Assembly (NCBI RefSeq): GCF_024793895.1
Contig: NZ_JANUSB010000009.1
Location: forward strand, 186,001 to 250,000
Reading direction: 5' to 3'
Length of the DNA: 64,000 nt
Source of the DNA: Serratia sp. AKBS12
GTDB taxonomy: Bacteria; Pseudomonadota; Gammaproteobacteria; Enterobacterales; Enterobacteriaceae
The notes beneath the pieces are model-generated. The model worked only from the letters and a program-made list of their open reading frames with translations. It did no database searches and was not told the origin of the DNA. The translations under genes and the position numbers were made by a program. Positions 20,775-29,747 of the stretch are shown here, in pieces; position 1 is the first letter of the stretch; each line of letters opens with the position of its first letter.

Positions 20775-22088
20775 TCAGGCTTCGGCAAATACGCCTTCAC
20801 ACCCCAGTGCTACAGTCAGTAAAAAGTGCTCGTCGCGGGATGTAGCCAGTATCTCCATCCCTACCGGCAAAGCGGATTCGGCGTGACCGCACGGCAACGT
20901 GATGGCAGGCAGACCGCTAATGGCCGCCAGCTCAGGCGCACAACCCGGGGGCATTTTTTCGAGGCTGGTAGGTTGACGGCGGACGGTAGGATAGAGAAAA
21001 GCATCGATGCGGTAACGTTCGGCGGTCATGCCCAGTTCCTGATATAAATGGCGCTGAAAGCGGCGCCCGTTCAGCCACTGCGGCGTTTTCAGGCTGTCAA
21101 ACATCAGCATTTGGTCCAGCAGCGGTAAAAATTCGGGCAGGCATTCACCAGACGCAGCAAGTTGCCGCAGGTTGACGGGGGTACTGTGCTGTGCCGCCAG
21201 CCAGGCGTTTATCGCGACCTGAAACTCATACAGGCTGAGGCAGGTCTGAGTCTCCACCTCCGCCAGAATCGGCAAATGCACATCGACGATCGTCGCTCCG
21301 GCCTGGCGAAGTTTATCCAGCGCCCGATGCCAGACCCTGAGTTGCGCCGGATCGTCGCCTTCCAGGGCATTGATCACCCCGAATCGTAGTTCTTTTATCG
21401 GTTTTGCCCTAAGCTCGGTGGGCTTTTCACCATGCATAATGGTGTGCAGCAGGGCCGCATCCTGCACGCCGTGCACCATGGGGCCGACGGTATCCTTGCT
21501 GATGGACAATGGCGCAACCCCCTGCAACTGACGGCGTCGAAAGGCAGGCCGCAGCCCCACCAGCCCGGAGTAACTACAGGGAATGCGAATCGAGCCACCG
21601 GTATCGGTGCCCAGCGCACCGTCTGCCATACCGGCGGCGACGGCCGCGGCGCAGCCACCGCTGGAACCGCCGGCGGTCACGGCGGGTTGTAGCGGATTAC
21701 GCACGTCGCCACCGAGAGAACTGCGGGAGCGAACGTCGAAGGCAAACTCGGACATATTGGCCCTGGCGAGAATAATTGCTCCCGCCGCCCGCAGACGTTG
21801 GACTACCCAGGCGTCGGAGCTTGCCGTTAACGACGCCAATCCCTTGCAACCGAGCGTGATCGGCAAGGAGGCGCAGGCAATGTTGTCTTTGATAATCAGC
21901 GGGACGCCGTGCAGCGGCCCGGTTGAATAGCCGCTGCGCCGGAGCCGCTGACAGCGCTCAGCCTGCGCCAGCGCCGCTGTATTCACGCCAAGAATGGCGT
22001 TCAACTGCTGATGATGTTCGATAGCTCGTAGCCGCCGGGCCACTTCTTCCCGGCAATCCGGCGGTGGGATCAGTCGCATTTTTCGCAT
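20775..22088 (-). CDS. Amidase-signature enzyme
   Basis: 437 residues, amidase signature family (GatA/AtzF/indoleacetamide hydrolase relatives). The catalytic Lys-cisSer-Ser triad is intact: K67 (LIIKDN), S142 (GGSSGG) and S166 (TGGSIRIP). The spacings of 75 and 24 residues match GatA. It should hydrolyse an amide (or urea-like) C-N bond; the substrate is unknown. It is last in the left arm of the catabolic island, 65 bases after the histidinol-dehydrogenase-like gene; a small hairpin (22123-22140) lies in the gap. No clear ribosome-binding site precedes the ATG, and an ATG three codons later is an alternative. It could release an amine or acid that enters the pathway. Confidence 0.8.
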   Translation of the reverse strand: MRKMRLIPPPDCREEVARRLRAIEHHQQLNAILGVNTAALAQAERCQRLRRSGYSTGPLHGVPLIIKDNIACASLPITLGCKGLASLTASSDAWVVQRLRAAGAIILARANMSEFAFDVRSRSSLGGDVRNPLQPAVTAGGSSGGCAAAVAAGMADGALGTDTGGSIRIPCSYSGLVGLRPAFRRRQLQGVAPLSISKDTVGPMVHGVQDAALLHTIMHGEKPTELRAKPIKELRFGVINALEGDDPAQLRVWHRALDKLRQAGATIVDVHLPILAEVETQTCLSLYEFQVAINAWLAAQHSTPVNLRQLAASGECLPEFLPLLDQMLMFDSLKTPQWLNGRRFQRHLYQELGMTAERYRIDAFLYPTVRRQPTSLEKMPPGCAPELAAISGLPAITLPCGHAESALPVGMEILATSRDEHFLLTVALGCEGVFAEA

Positions 22089-22153
22089 AGTTTGATAACC
22101 CGTTGCGCACTCTATCAGTCAGGCAGGCCTCTCGGCCTGCGCTGGTTTCGCTA

Positions 22154-23464
22154 TCAATCCAGGGTGCCTGCGGTAATGGCGTCAATATCCCGGGGGCGCA
22201 GGCGGATCTCCGCCGCCCGGCGGTGGCCCTGCATGCCCTCGGTGCGGCTTTGGCGGATAGCCGGCTCCGCGATGGCTGGAATACCCTGTTCATCGATCCA
22301 CTGGTGGGTGCACACTTTGACATATGCCCCTACCCACAGCCCGCCGGTATAGCGCGCCGCCGCCATCGTTGGCAGCGTGTGGTTAGTACCACAGCATTTG
22401 TCGGAGAAAACCACGCTGGCATTCTGGCCGATAAACAGCGAACCGTAGTTACGGATCTTGGCGGCGGTGGCGTGCGGATCACGGGTATGAACCTGTAAAT
22501 GCTCGGTTGCCATATGGTCGGCAAAGGCGATCAGCTGCGCCTCCGTTTCACATACCACGATCTCGCCCTGACGACGCCAGGCTTCGCCCGCGGTGGCGGC
22601 AGTCGGCAGGTTAGCCAGCTGCCGCTCAATCTCGGCCAGCGTATGCGTTGCAATATCCCGGCTGGTGGTGGCCAGCCCGACGCGGGTATGGATATCGTGT
22701 TCCGCCTGCGCCAGCAGGTCGGCGGCCAGAATGCGCGGGTCTGCGCTGTCATCGGCAACGGTAAAGATCTCGCTCGGACCGGCAAGGGCGTCGATGCCTA
22801 CTTTGCCAAAGACCTGACGCTTGGCCTCATTGACAAAGGCATTACCGGGGCCGACGATTTTATCCACCGCCGGAACGCTTTCGCTACCCCAGGCCATCGC
22901 GGCAATTGCCTGCGCGCCGCCGATTTTAAAGATGCGGTGCGCACCCGCCAGGTGACAGACGGCAATCATCGACGGATGCGCGCCCGGAGGCAGACAGGCG
23001 ATGATTTGCTCGCAGCCTGCCACGGTGGCAGGCACGATCGACATCACCGGCGCGGAGAGGATCGGATAGCGTCCACCGGGCACGTAGCAGCCCACGGTCT
23101 GGATCGGGATGATGCGGTGTCCGAGATGCACGCCCGGCAGGGTTTCTATCTCCAGCGGTTGCATGGTGGCAAACTGGGCCTGGGCAAAGCGGCGCACCTG
23201 CTCAATGGCAAACTCGCTGTCGCGGCGGGTCTGCGGATCCATCGAGGCCAGCGCCTGCTCAATTTCACTCTCCGTAACCTCAAACTGTTGCGGTACCTGT
23301 TTGTCAAACTGCTGCGAGTAGTCGCGCAGCGCCGCATCGCCTTCCTGCTTGACGCGCGCAATAATGGCGCTGACGGTCTCGGTCAGAGAGCGATCCGCCT
23401 TCTCGTCCTGCCCCTGCGGGCGTTTAATCCAGTTAACCTGATTAACAATCGACTGCGCAGACAT
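22154..23464 (-). CDS. Histidinol-dehydrogenase-family alcohol dehydrogenase (copy 1)
   Basis: 436 residues, HisD superfamily, NAD-dependent and zinc-dependent. Every HisD catalytic or zinc position is present: Q253 and H256 (LLAQAEHD), E321-H322 (TEHLQ), D355 in [13 protein letters not shown], and H414. The glycine-rich [12 protein letters not shown] (123-134) matches the family. It is unlikely to be the histidine biosynthetic enzyme: it sits outside a his operon, has a paralogue 5 kb away and resembles the sulfopropanediol/polyol dehydrogenase branch. It probably oxidises a primary alcohol twice, to a carboxylate. The ATG overlaps the upstream stop (TAATG), so it is coupled to the SnoaL-like gene. 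Confidence 0.85.
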   Translation of the reverse strand: MSAQSIVNQVNWIKRPQGQDEKADRSLTETVSAIIARVKQEGDAALRDYSQQFDKQVPQQFEVTESEIEQALASMDPQTRRDSEFAIEQVRRFAQAQFATMQPLEIETLPGVHLGHRIIPIQTVGCYVPGGRYPILSAPVMSIVPATVAGCEQIIACLPPGAHPSMIAVCHLAGAHRIFKIGGAQAIAAMAWGSESVPAVDKIVGPGNAFVNEAKRQVFGKVGIDALAGPSEIFTVADDSADPRILAADLLAQAEHDIHTRVGLATTSRDIATHTLAEIERQLANLPTAATAGEAWRRQGEIVVCETEAQLIAFADHMATEHLQVHTRDPHATAAKIRNYGSLFIGQNASVVFSDKCCGTNHTLPTMAAARYTGGLWVGAYVKVCTHQWIDEQGIPAIAEPAIRQSRTEGMQGHRRAAEIRLRPRDIDAITAGTLD

Positions 23465-24606
23465 TATGCGTTCTCCATCTGTCCAAGTTTGATTTGCGCC
23501 AGCAGCGCCAGGTGATCGTAAACCACCCACTCATCAACGATTTTGCCGTTCACGATGTGATAGTGAGACATGCCCATTACCAGCAGTCGCTCACCGGTCG
23601 GTTTGCCCAGCTCGCCATAACCCAGGTGATGGCCTTCCATCACCCAGCGGATCGCGACCTTCACGCCGCCCTCATCGCAAGGGTTGGAGCAGATGTGCTG
23701 TGGAAGCCAGGCGCCGTCCGGGATCATGCCGATCAGGGCCAGCGTCTGGTGGGTGACCGAGGCAATGCCATACAGCTCTTTCATCAGTGGGCCGTGCCAT
23801 TGGACGTTAGGGGCGTAAACCTCTTTGATTTTGCCCAGCATCCGGCGGTTATAGATTTCGTGCATCCAGCGCAGGCACTGCTCTTCGGTGTCGGTATGGG
23901 CGATGGAGACATCGCATGTCATCTCTGGTGGATACTGGCCCAGCAGGCGGCCATTCTCACCGATATCGGTCACGCGGAAGCCTTTATCAAACTGTTCCTT
24001 TGCCATATTCCAGGCGATCTCGTCGGTGTTCAGCCCCAGCTGCTTCATCAACGACATGTTGTCGCTCACGACCCACTCGCGATAAATCTTGTTTTCATGG
24101 ATCATGCAGTCGGCAACGGTGCGCGTGACAAAAGTGCGGTTGGTCGGTTTACCAAGGTGGCTGTACTGAGTGTGTCGCCCCGTGCCGGTCACCAGATGCG
24201 AGGTATAGAAGCCATCCACGTCGTTACCGTTCCAAATGACCTGGGTTGCCATGCCCCGGCGCTCCGGGAAGGCCACCAGCCTTTTTAACGTATCCTGTAC
24301 CACCTCTTCGCGGGTATATAGGGTGCCTAACGCATTATAAAGCACGCAGTTGTGCGTATAATGGGTATAAATTAAACCTACGTCGCGTTCATCCCATATT
24401 TTATGGGTGCAGCGCACGATATAATCGACAATATCCGTATAACAATCATCAAAGCCACGTAATGATTGTGCTCGTGGGCGTTTCTCCGGAACCAGATCGA
24501 TAAAGTCGCGACGCTCTACCTGTAATACCGGCTCATCACGCTGAATTTTACCATTGCTTTTCTCGGGTACTGCTGGAGCTTTATTTGTTGCTTCGGTTGA
24601 AGACAT
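23464..24606 (-). CDS. Tandem SnoaL/NTF2-like protein (380 aa)
   Basis: Two NTF2/SnoaL-type alpha+beta cone domains in one chain. The internal duplication is visible: LGKPTNRTFV...KIYREWVVSD (about 171-205) recurs as LGKPTGERLL...KIVDEWVVYD (about 331-365). Each half begins with a helix plus Tyr/Trp/Asp (WDERDVGLIYTHY; YNRRMLGKIKEVY). SnoaL folds act as aldol cyclases, isomerases, hydrolases or dehydratases, so this could be a dehydratase or isomerase of the pathway; no catalytic assignment is safe. A first segment of about 40 polar residues precedes the domains. AGGAGG lies 5 bases before the ATG. It is coupled to the downstream HisD-like gene and separated from the upstream SnoaL-like gene by 137 bases containing a perfect 8-bp hairpin (24696-24715). 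Confidence 0.75.
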   Translation of the reverse strand: MSSTEATNKAPAVPEKSNGKIQRDEPVLQVERRDFIDLVPEKRPRAQSLRGFDDCYTDIVDYIVRCTHKIWDERDVGLIYTHYTHNCVLYNALGTLYTREEVVQDTLKRLVAFPERRGMATQVIWNGNDVDGFYTSHLVTGTGRHTQYSHLGKPTNRTFVTRTVADCMIHENKIYREWVVSDNMSLMKQLGLNTDEIAWNMAKEQFDKGFRVTDIGENGRLLGQYPPEMTCDVSIAHTDTEEQCLRWMHEIYNRRMLGKIKEVYAPNVQWHGPLMKELYGIASVTHQTLALIGMIPDGAWLPQHICSNPCDEGGVKVAIRWVMEGHHLGYGELGKPTGERLLVMGMSHYHIVNGKIVDEWVVYDHLALLAQIKLGQMENA

Positions 24607-24743
24607 GAGACCTCCTGCATGAATGTTCAGTATTGATGTTCAGTGATATTTAGACAATAAGACTTCCGCACCCAAATAAATGGATGATAGATAATGCCGC
24701 AATTAATATTGCGGCCGATTATAAAGCGTTTTTTATTGAAATT

Positions 24744-25718
24744 TTATTGATTGACGATTTGCGCCCAAATGGCTAATTCATCGATTCCCAGATATTCTCG
24801 AATAATCAAACCATCTCGTAATTCGAGCTGACTAATACCCGCAATAGAAATAGGTTTTCGCGTTGGCGCACCAAATTTTCCATAGCCGTCATGCCAGGTT
24901 AACAATGACCAGCGTAGCGAGATACGCACCGGCTCGTTGGCATCCTTACGCACAATCAAATGGTGAAGCTGGGTTTCACTGTCGGCAAACGAAGCGCGGT
25001 AGCCGGATAATAGCGCGCTGATTTCCGCCTCGCCGGTGCCCATGCAGTGCCCGGGGGCGTACAACGTTGCCGCCGGATGATAAAGACCAGGCACCGTGCC
25101 CCCGTTGCCGCCGGCCCACATCGACAGATAGCGCTCGATAATCCCCGCGATGGGGCCGTCGACATCATCCCCTTCAGGTCCGCCGGCCCAGCGCGCATCA
25201 AGCACTTCGGCCGTTGCGTTCTCCAGCCCCAGTTGCTCGCGCGCGCAGCCCAGGCTGCGGGCAAATTCGCGTACGTCCAGCCCTAGCTGGGCGACGATGG
25301 CGGCTCGGTCCTGCAACAGCCATTCCTGACGTATCGCGCCATCGGCGCAGATGCGATCCGCCCAGGTGCGAACCCAGACGTTCTTGCCCGTCGGCGGGCC
25401 AAAAAAGCCTTCGCCCTGATGGCGAATGGAGGCCACGGTGCGCTGAGAGGTGTAATACTCACCGCCGGGCGCGGCGGCACAGAGAATATCCTCCGTCAGT
25501 ACGCTGCGCTGGGGGAAGCTGTACATTGCCTCCAGGGTGTGGCGCATAAACTGTGAAAGGTCGGTAAGCTGTTTCTCTGGCGTAATAAACACCACCGGCG
25601 AGCCATAGAAATCTGCCAACTGACCGATGTCCTTCTGTTCCCAGACGACGTGGGTTAGCGTCAGAATAAACTGCTGGATAGAGTCGAACTGGGGGCTGAA
25701 ACCCGGCAATCTGCTCAT
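24744..25718 (-). CDS. Tandem SnoaL/NTF2-like protein (324 aa)
   Basis: Second two-domain NTF2/SnoaL-like protein and a divergent paralogue of the 380-residue neighbour. The half-repeat is again visible: FGPPTGKNVW...GAIRQEWLLQD (about 113-150) and FGAPTRKPIS...GLIIREYLGID (about 280-315). Conserved His, Asp and Trp residues line the expected pocket positions, but I cannot assign a reaction. The ATG overlaps the stop of the LacI-family regulator gene (ATGA), and AGGAGG precedes it, so regulator and enzyme are cotranscribed and the operon is probably autoregulated. Confidence 0.75.
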   Translation of the reverse strand: MSRLPGFSPQFDSIQQFILTLTHVVWEQKDIGQLADFYGSPVVFITPEKQLTDLSQFMRHTLEAMYSFPQRSVLTEDILCAAAPGGEYYTSQRTVASIRHQGEGFFGPPTGKNVWVRTWADRICADGAIRQEWLLQDRAAIVAQLGLDVREFARSLGCAREQLGLENATAEVLDARWAGGPEGDDVDGPIAGIIERYLSMWAGGNGGTVPGLYHPAATLYAPGHCMGTGEAEISALLSGYRASFADSETQLHHLIVRKDANEPVRISLRWSLLTWHDGYGKFGAPTRKPISIAGISQLELRDGLIIREYLGIDELAIWAQIVNQ

Positions 25719-26785
25719 TTAACCTCCTGAGGCTGAAACAGGGATACACCTTCTTTTTCGATGACGCCGCTGCGCGGGCGTCGGGCGGAATGGCGTACCA
25801 CCAGCATGCCGGGCACGGTAATCTGCTCAGGCTCGATGGTGTCGCTCTCGATTTGCTTCATCAGCAGCTCTATCGCCGCAGCCACCATTTCCTGCACCGG
25901 CTGCGACATCGAGGTCAGCGCATAGGAGGGCCAGCCTGAGGGACCGGTATCGTCATAGCCAATCACCGATAGGTCCTGCGGAATTTGCAGGCCGAATTCG
26001 TAACGCGCCACGTCCATCACCGTAATTGCCATATGATCGTTGGCAACAAAGATGGCATCCGGCACCGGCGTGGTTGAAAACAGGCTGTAGGCGGCGCGAA
26101 TGGTCTGCTGGGTGTCGTAGTTGCCGTGGACCACCTGGACCTCGTCTATTCCCTGCTCGTGCAGCGCTGCAAGGTAGCCGCGCTGGCGGGCGATATTGAC
26201 CGACGAGTCGGCAACGCCGCCCACGTAGGCGTAGCGCTGGTGCTCACCGGCCATCAGGAACTCGGCAATCTGCCGTGCCGCCGCTTCGTTATTGCTGTTC
26301 ACGCTCGACGCCATACCGCTCTCTTCGCTGCGGTTAAACAGCACTACCGGGATGCCGGCAGCCAGACACTCCTCTGAGAGATCCAGCGACAGCGTCACCG
26401 AAGCCAGCACGATACCGTCCACCCGATACTGCATAATCTGATCGAAAATCCTGTCCACATTGCCGTCTCTGTCGCCGACAAACAGCAGCAGGTGGTAATT
26501 GTGGGTATCCAGCTTTTGCGCCAGCGCTTCCAGAACCTGCGGATAAAACGGATTATCAAAATAGGAGATCACCACGCCGATGATGCGCGATCGGGCGGTA
26601 TTGAGGGAGCGGGCAATCGCGTTTGGACGATAGCCTAGTTCCCGCGCCGCCTTCAGCACTTTTTCACGGGTGGCCGGGGAGATGCTCGCCCCCGGCGTGA
26701 AGCTCCGTGATACTGCCGACTGTGATACACCTGCCAGTTGGGCCACCTGCTGTGAGGTGACTGCCGCAAAACTCTTCCGCTTCAT
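25715..26785 (-). CDS. LacI-family transcriptional regulator of the catabolic island
   Basis: 356 residues. The LacI helix-turn-helix is at residues about 8-28 (VTSQQVAQLAGVSQSAVSRS), with the hinge region at about 48-60, and is followed by a periplasmic-binding-protein-like effector domain (IIGVVISYFDNPFYPQVLEA...). It is first in the left arm and divergent from the MFS transporter gene, with two LacI-type palindromes between them, so it likely represses both arms and is induced by a pathway metabolite. The chosen start at 26785 begins directly with the DNA-binding domain; an in-frame upstream start would add 13 unneeded residues. The end overlaps the SnoaL-like gene by 4 bases. Confidence 0.88.
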   Translation of the reverse strand: MKRKSFAAVTSQQVAQLAGVSQSAVSRSFTPGASISPATREKVLKAARELGYRPNAIARSLNTARSRIIGVVISYFDNPFYPQVLEALAQKLDTHNYHLLLFVGDRDGNVDRIFDQIMQYRVDGIVLASVTLSLDLSEECLAAGIPVVLFNRSEESGMASSVNSNNEAAARQIAEFLMAGEHQRYAYVGGVADSSVNIARQRGYLAALHEQGIDEVQVVHGNYDTQQTIRAAYSLFSTTPVPDAIFVANDHMAITVMDVARYEFGLQIPQDLSVIGYDDTGPSGWPSYALTSMSQPVQEMVAAAIELLMKQIESDTIEPEQITVPGMLVVRHSARRPRSGVIEKEGVSLFQPQEVK

Positions 26786-26893
26786 TACCCCTGATTCCTT
26801 ATTTTCGATTCTTCCCACCAGCACCCTGCTTCAGCGGGGTCAGTCCCGCCAGCCACGCCGCAGGCAAAGGGTATTTTTATACTTACACCATCT

Positions 26894-26909
26894 TTGCATG
26901 CGTATGCAA
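26894..26909. promoter_or_regulatory. LacI-type operator O1
   Basis: TTGCATGCGTATGCAA: arms TTGCAT/ATGCAA around GCGT, centred on CG as in LacI/GalR-family operators. It lies on the regulator side of the divergent region. Confidence 0.55.
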
Positions 26910-26984
26910 CAGGCAAATTTATTTTTCTGACAATGTTAATTGCGTCACTTTACAAAATTGAAACCTTTTTGTAACTTCAATTCT

Positions 26985-26998
26985 TGAATACGTATTCA
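26985..26998. promoter_or_regulatory. LacI-type operator O2
   Basis: Perfect 14-bp palindrome TGAATACGTATTCA with a central CG. It shares the pattern TG-AT-CGTAT-CA with O1 and is 90 bp from it, on the MFS side. Confidence 0.65.
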
Positions 26999-27106
26999 TA
27001 GAAATTTCACGCCGTCAAAGATACCGGGCAAGTGACCAGAGGGACAGAGCCGGTAAATGCCGTTCTTGATTGGTTATAGACCATTAATTACCAGAGGTTC
27101 ACAACC

Positions 27107-28345
27107 ATGTTTCGAGCACTGTTATGCCGACCTGAAGCCCGGCTGTTTTTCATTATCAGCATTTTGTTTTTCATCTGTATTCACAGTATTGACGCCTTTC
27201 TTGCGCCGATGATGCTTGAGCAGGGCATTGAACCGCAGGTGATGGGACTTATCATGGGCGCCAGCGGCCTGGCGACCCTGCTGATCCGCTTCCCGCTGGG
27301 GATTATTTCCGATGTGGTAAAAAGCCGGAAAATCTTTATACAAATCAGTTTGCTGCTGCCGGTTCTCACCTGGCCTTTAGCCTGGTGGGAGCCCAATGCG
27401 GTCACGCTGTATCTGGCCAAGGCCGCAGACGGCGTTACTGCGGCAACCTGGGTGCTCTATAACATCCTGTTTATTCGCTATTTTGACCGCAAGGAAGCCC
27501 CGGCGGCGGTGGCGCTGCTGGCGCTGGCCGGGCCGGTCGGCGTGTTTATCGGCAACTGCATCGGCGGTTTAATAATTCACTATTTTGAGAACAACATCGC
27601 ATTTTTCCTCTCCTGCGTATCCGGGCTGCTGGCGTTGATCCTGACTACCCGCATCAGCGACGTGCACGACTCGGTGCGGGCACCGACGCTCCAGGCCTGC
27701 ATTGCCGGAGCGCGTAAACAGCTCCGCGACCGCTCGGTGTGGATGATTGGCATCTTGGCAACCATTGTCGTTCTGGTTCCTTTCGCTACTCGCGATACGC
27801 TGACCCCGATCTACGCCGAACAGCTTGGCGCACGGGCGGGGATCCTGTCACTGCTAAGCAATATTCACCTGATCTTTTATGCCATCGCCATCGCACTGTG
27901 CAGCACGGTGTTCTACAAGCGTTTGGGCGTGATGAAAACGGCGGTACTGGGCATTATCTTGCAGGTGCTGTCGACCATCGGCATTCCCTTCACCAGCAAT
28001 ATGTATTTCATCTATGTTTTACAGGCACTGGCCGGTTTCTCCTTCGGCATGGCGTTTGCTGCTTTTATGTCGCTGAGCGTGGTGAACACCAGCCCCGACG
28101 AGCAGTCCACCCGAATGGGACTTTTCCAGACCATTTACTCGCTGGGAATGTTTATCGGGCCGGTCATTATGGGCGTCATGCTGCAATATATTAATCTGCC
28201 ATCCGGCTATATCGTCATTGCCGCACTTTCCGTGATTGCCGCTATTATTACGCCACTTTCAGCGCGCTGGGTCTATAACCGCCAGATAAAACCCACGGCT
28301 GAATTACCCGCGAGCGGGCAATTAGCCTCCGCGCGCGACCAGTAA
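27107..28345 (+). CDS. Major facilitator superfamily transporter
   Basis: 412 residues with about 12 hydrophobic segments, a Major Facilitator Superfamily permease of the inner membrane. The loop between helices 2 and 3 (RFPLGIISDVVKSRK, about 61-75) fits the MFS signature. It is the first gene of the right arm under the divergent LacI-type control region, and precedes a HisD-like dehydrogenase. It should import the island's substrate as a proton symporter; the substrate is unknown. The C-terminal tail is short, polar and cytoplasmic. Confidence 0.85.
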   Translation: MFRALLCRPEARLFFIISILFFICIHSIDAFLAPMMLEQGIEPQVMGLIMGASGLATLLIRFPLGIISDVVKSRKIFIQISLLLPVLTWPLAWWEPNAVTLYLAKAADGVTAATWVLYNILFIRYFDRKEAPAAVALLALAGPVGVFIGNCIGGLIIHYFENNIAFFLSCVSGLLALILTTRISDVHDSVRAPTLQACIAGARKQLRDRSVWMIGILATIVVLVPFATRDTLTPIYAEQLGARAGILSLLSNIHLIFYAIAIALCSTVFYKRLGVMKTAVLGIILQVLSTIGIPFTSNMYFIYVLQALAGFSFGMAFAAFMSLSVVNTSPDEQSTRMGLFQTIYSLGMFIGPVIMGVMLQYINLPSGYIVIAALSVIAAIITPLSARWVYNRQIKPTAELPASGQLASARDQ

Positions 28346-28421
28346 TTATTGAATATATATCTATTCCATCCTGGCGTGCCGGGAGGGGCTTTCTTATACC
28401 AGTTATTGAAAGGAGTATCGC

Positions 28422-29744
28422 GTGGCCCATTACCTTAAAACCAGTAAACCCATTCAGGAGCGTCAGGAAGCTCAGCGCCAGATAAGAGAAACCGTGGAGC
28501 TTATTCTCTCTGATATTGAAAATCGGGGAAATAAGGCGATTCGCGAATTAGCCATAAAATTCGATAACTACGATCGTCAGGATTATCGACTGAGCGATGC
28601 CGAAATTAATAGCTGCATGCGCAAACTCAGTCGCCAGGATATTGCCGATATCGAGTTCGCCCAGGAGCAGGTCTTTAATTTTGCCCGCCAGCAAAAAGCC
28701 TGTCTGCTGGATTTGGAGGTAGAAACTCGTCCCGGCGTGATCCTCGGACATAAAAATATACCGATTAATGCCGTTGGCTGTTACGTACCGGGCGGCAAAT
28801 ACCCGCTGCTGGCCTCGGCGCATATGTCGATCATCACTGCCAACGTCGCGGGTTGCTCACGGATTATCAGCTGCGCTCCGCCGTTTAACGGCGAGCCGGC
28901 GCCGGCTATCGTGGCCGCCCAGAAGATGGCGGGGGCAACGGAAATCTATGCGCTGGGCGGCATTCAGGCTATCGGCGCGATGGCGCTCGGCACAGACACC
29001 CTGGCACCGGTGGATATGCTGGTGGGACCGGGCAATGCCTTCGTGGCCGAAGCCAAACGCCAGTTGTTTGGCCGCGTCGGTATCGACCTGTTCGCCGGTC
29101 CTACCGAAACGCTGGTGATTGCCGACGAAAGCGTTGATGGTGAAATCTGCGCCACCGACCTGCTGGGGCAGGCGGAGCATGGCGTCACCACGCCTGCCAT
29201 TTTGCTGACCAACTCCGAGCGGCTCGCCAGAGAGACGATGGCCGAGATTGAACGACTGCTGGCGAAGCTGCCTACCGCCGACATCGCCCGCCGCGCCTGG
29301 GAAGACTACGGGGAAGTGATCGTCTGCGACGGCTATGAAGAGATGCTGAAAGAGGCCGACCGCATCGCCTCCGAGCATGTGCAGGTGATGACCGAACGTG
29401 ACGAGTGGTTCCTGTCCAATATGACCAACTACGGTGCACTGTTCCTTGGCCCGCGCACCAACGTGGCCTATGGCGACAAAGTGATTGGCACCAACCATAC
29501 GCTGCCCACTCAGAAAGCCGCTCGCTATACCGGAGGATTATGGGTCGGTAAATTTATGAAGACCTGCACCTGGCAAAAGGTGCTGAGCGACGAAGCCACG
29601 GCGGAAATCGGCAGCTACTGTTCGCGTCTCTCACTGCTGGAAGGCTTTGCCGGACACGCCGAGCAGGCCAACATCCGCGTGCGCCGTTACGGCCAGACGG
29701 ATGTGCCATACGCCACGCCGGCTCCGGTCAGAGAGAAGGTGTAG
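28422..29744 (+). CDS. Histidinol-dehydrogenase-family alcohol dehydrogenase (copy 2)
   Basis: 440 residues, starting with GTG; AGGAG at 28411-28415 supports that start. Zinc and catalytic positions are intact: Q250 and H253 (LLGQAEHG), E318-H319 (SEHVQ), D352 in [13 protein letters not shown], and H412. The family motif [13 protein letters not shown] is at about 116-128. It is clearly related to the copy at 22154-23464 but diverged through most surface regions, so the two probably act on different alcohols or at different steps. The branch resembles sulfopropanediol/polyol-type HisD relatives. It is followed after 3 bases by an SDR gene, so it is cotranscribed. Confidence 0.86.
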   Translation: MAHYLKTSKPIQERQEAQRQIRETVELILSDIENRGNKAIRELAIKFDNYDRQDYRLSDAEINSCMRKLSRQDIADIEFAQEQVFNFARQQKACLLDLEVETRPGVILGHKNIPINAVGCYVPGGKYPLLASAHMSIITANVAGCSRIISCAPPFNGEPAPAIVAAQKMAGATEIYALGGIQAIGAMALGTDTLAPVDMLVGPGNAFVAEAKRQLFGRVGIDLFAGPTETLVIADESVDGEICATDLLGQAEHGVTTPAILLTNSERLARETMAEIERLLAKLPTADIARRAWEDYGEVIVCDGYEEMLKEADRIASEHVQVMTERDEWFLSNMTNYGALFLGPRTNVAYGDKVIGTNHTLPTQKAARYTGGLWVGKFMKTCTWQKVLSDEATAEIGSYCSRLSLLEGFAGHAEQANIRVRRYGQTDVPYATPAPVREKV

Positions 29745-29747
29745 CCC

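Larger units (their letters stand above)
26786..27106. promoter_or_regulatory. Divergent control region of the catabolic island
   Basis: 321 bases between the LacI-family regulator and the MFS gene, AT-rich, with no plausible gene. It holds two CG-centred palindromes whose centres are exactly 90 bp apart (described separately). The right palindrome covers a possible -10 (TATTCA) for the rightward arm. An AGAGG lies about 10 bases before the MFS start. Confidence 0.65.

Noticed and set aside
22154-29744. HisD-like genes as histidine biosynthesis
   Set aside because: No other his genes are present; there are two divergent copies in a catabolic island, next to a transporter and LacI regulator.
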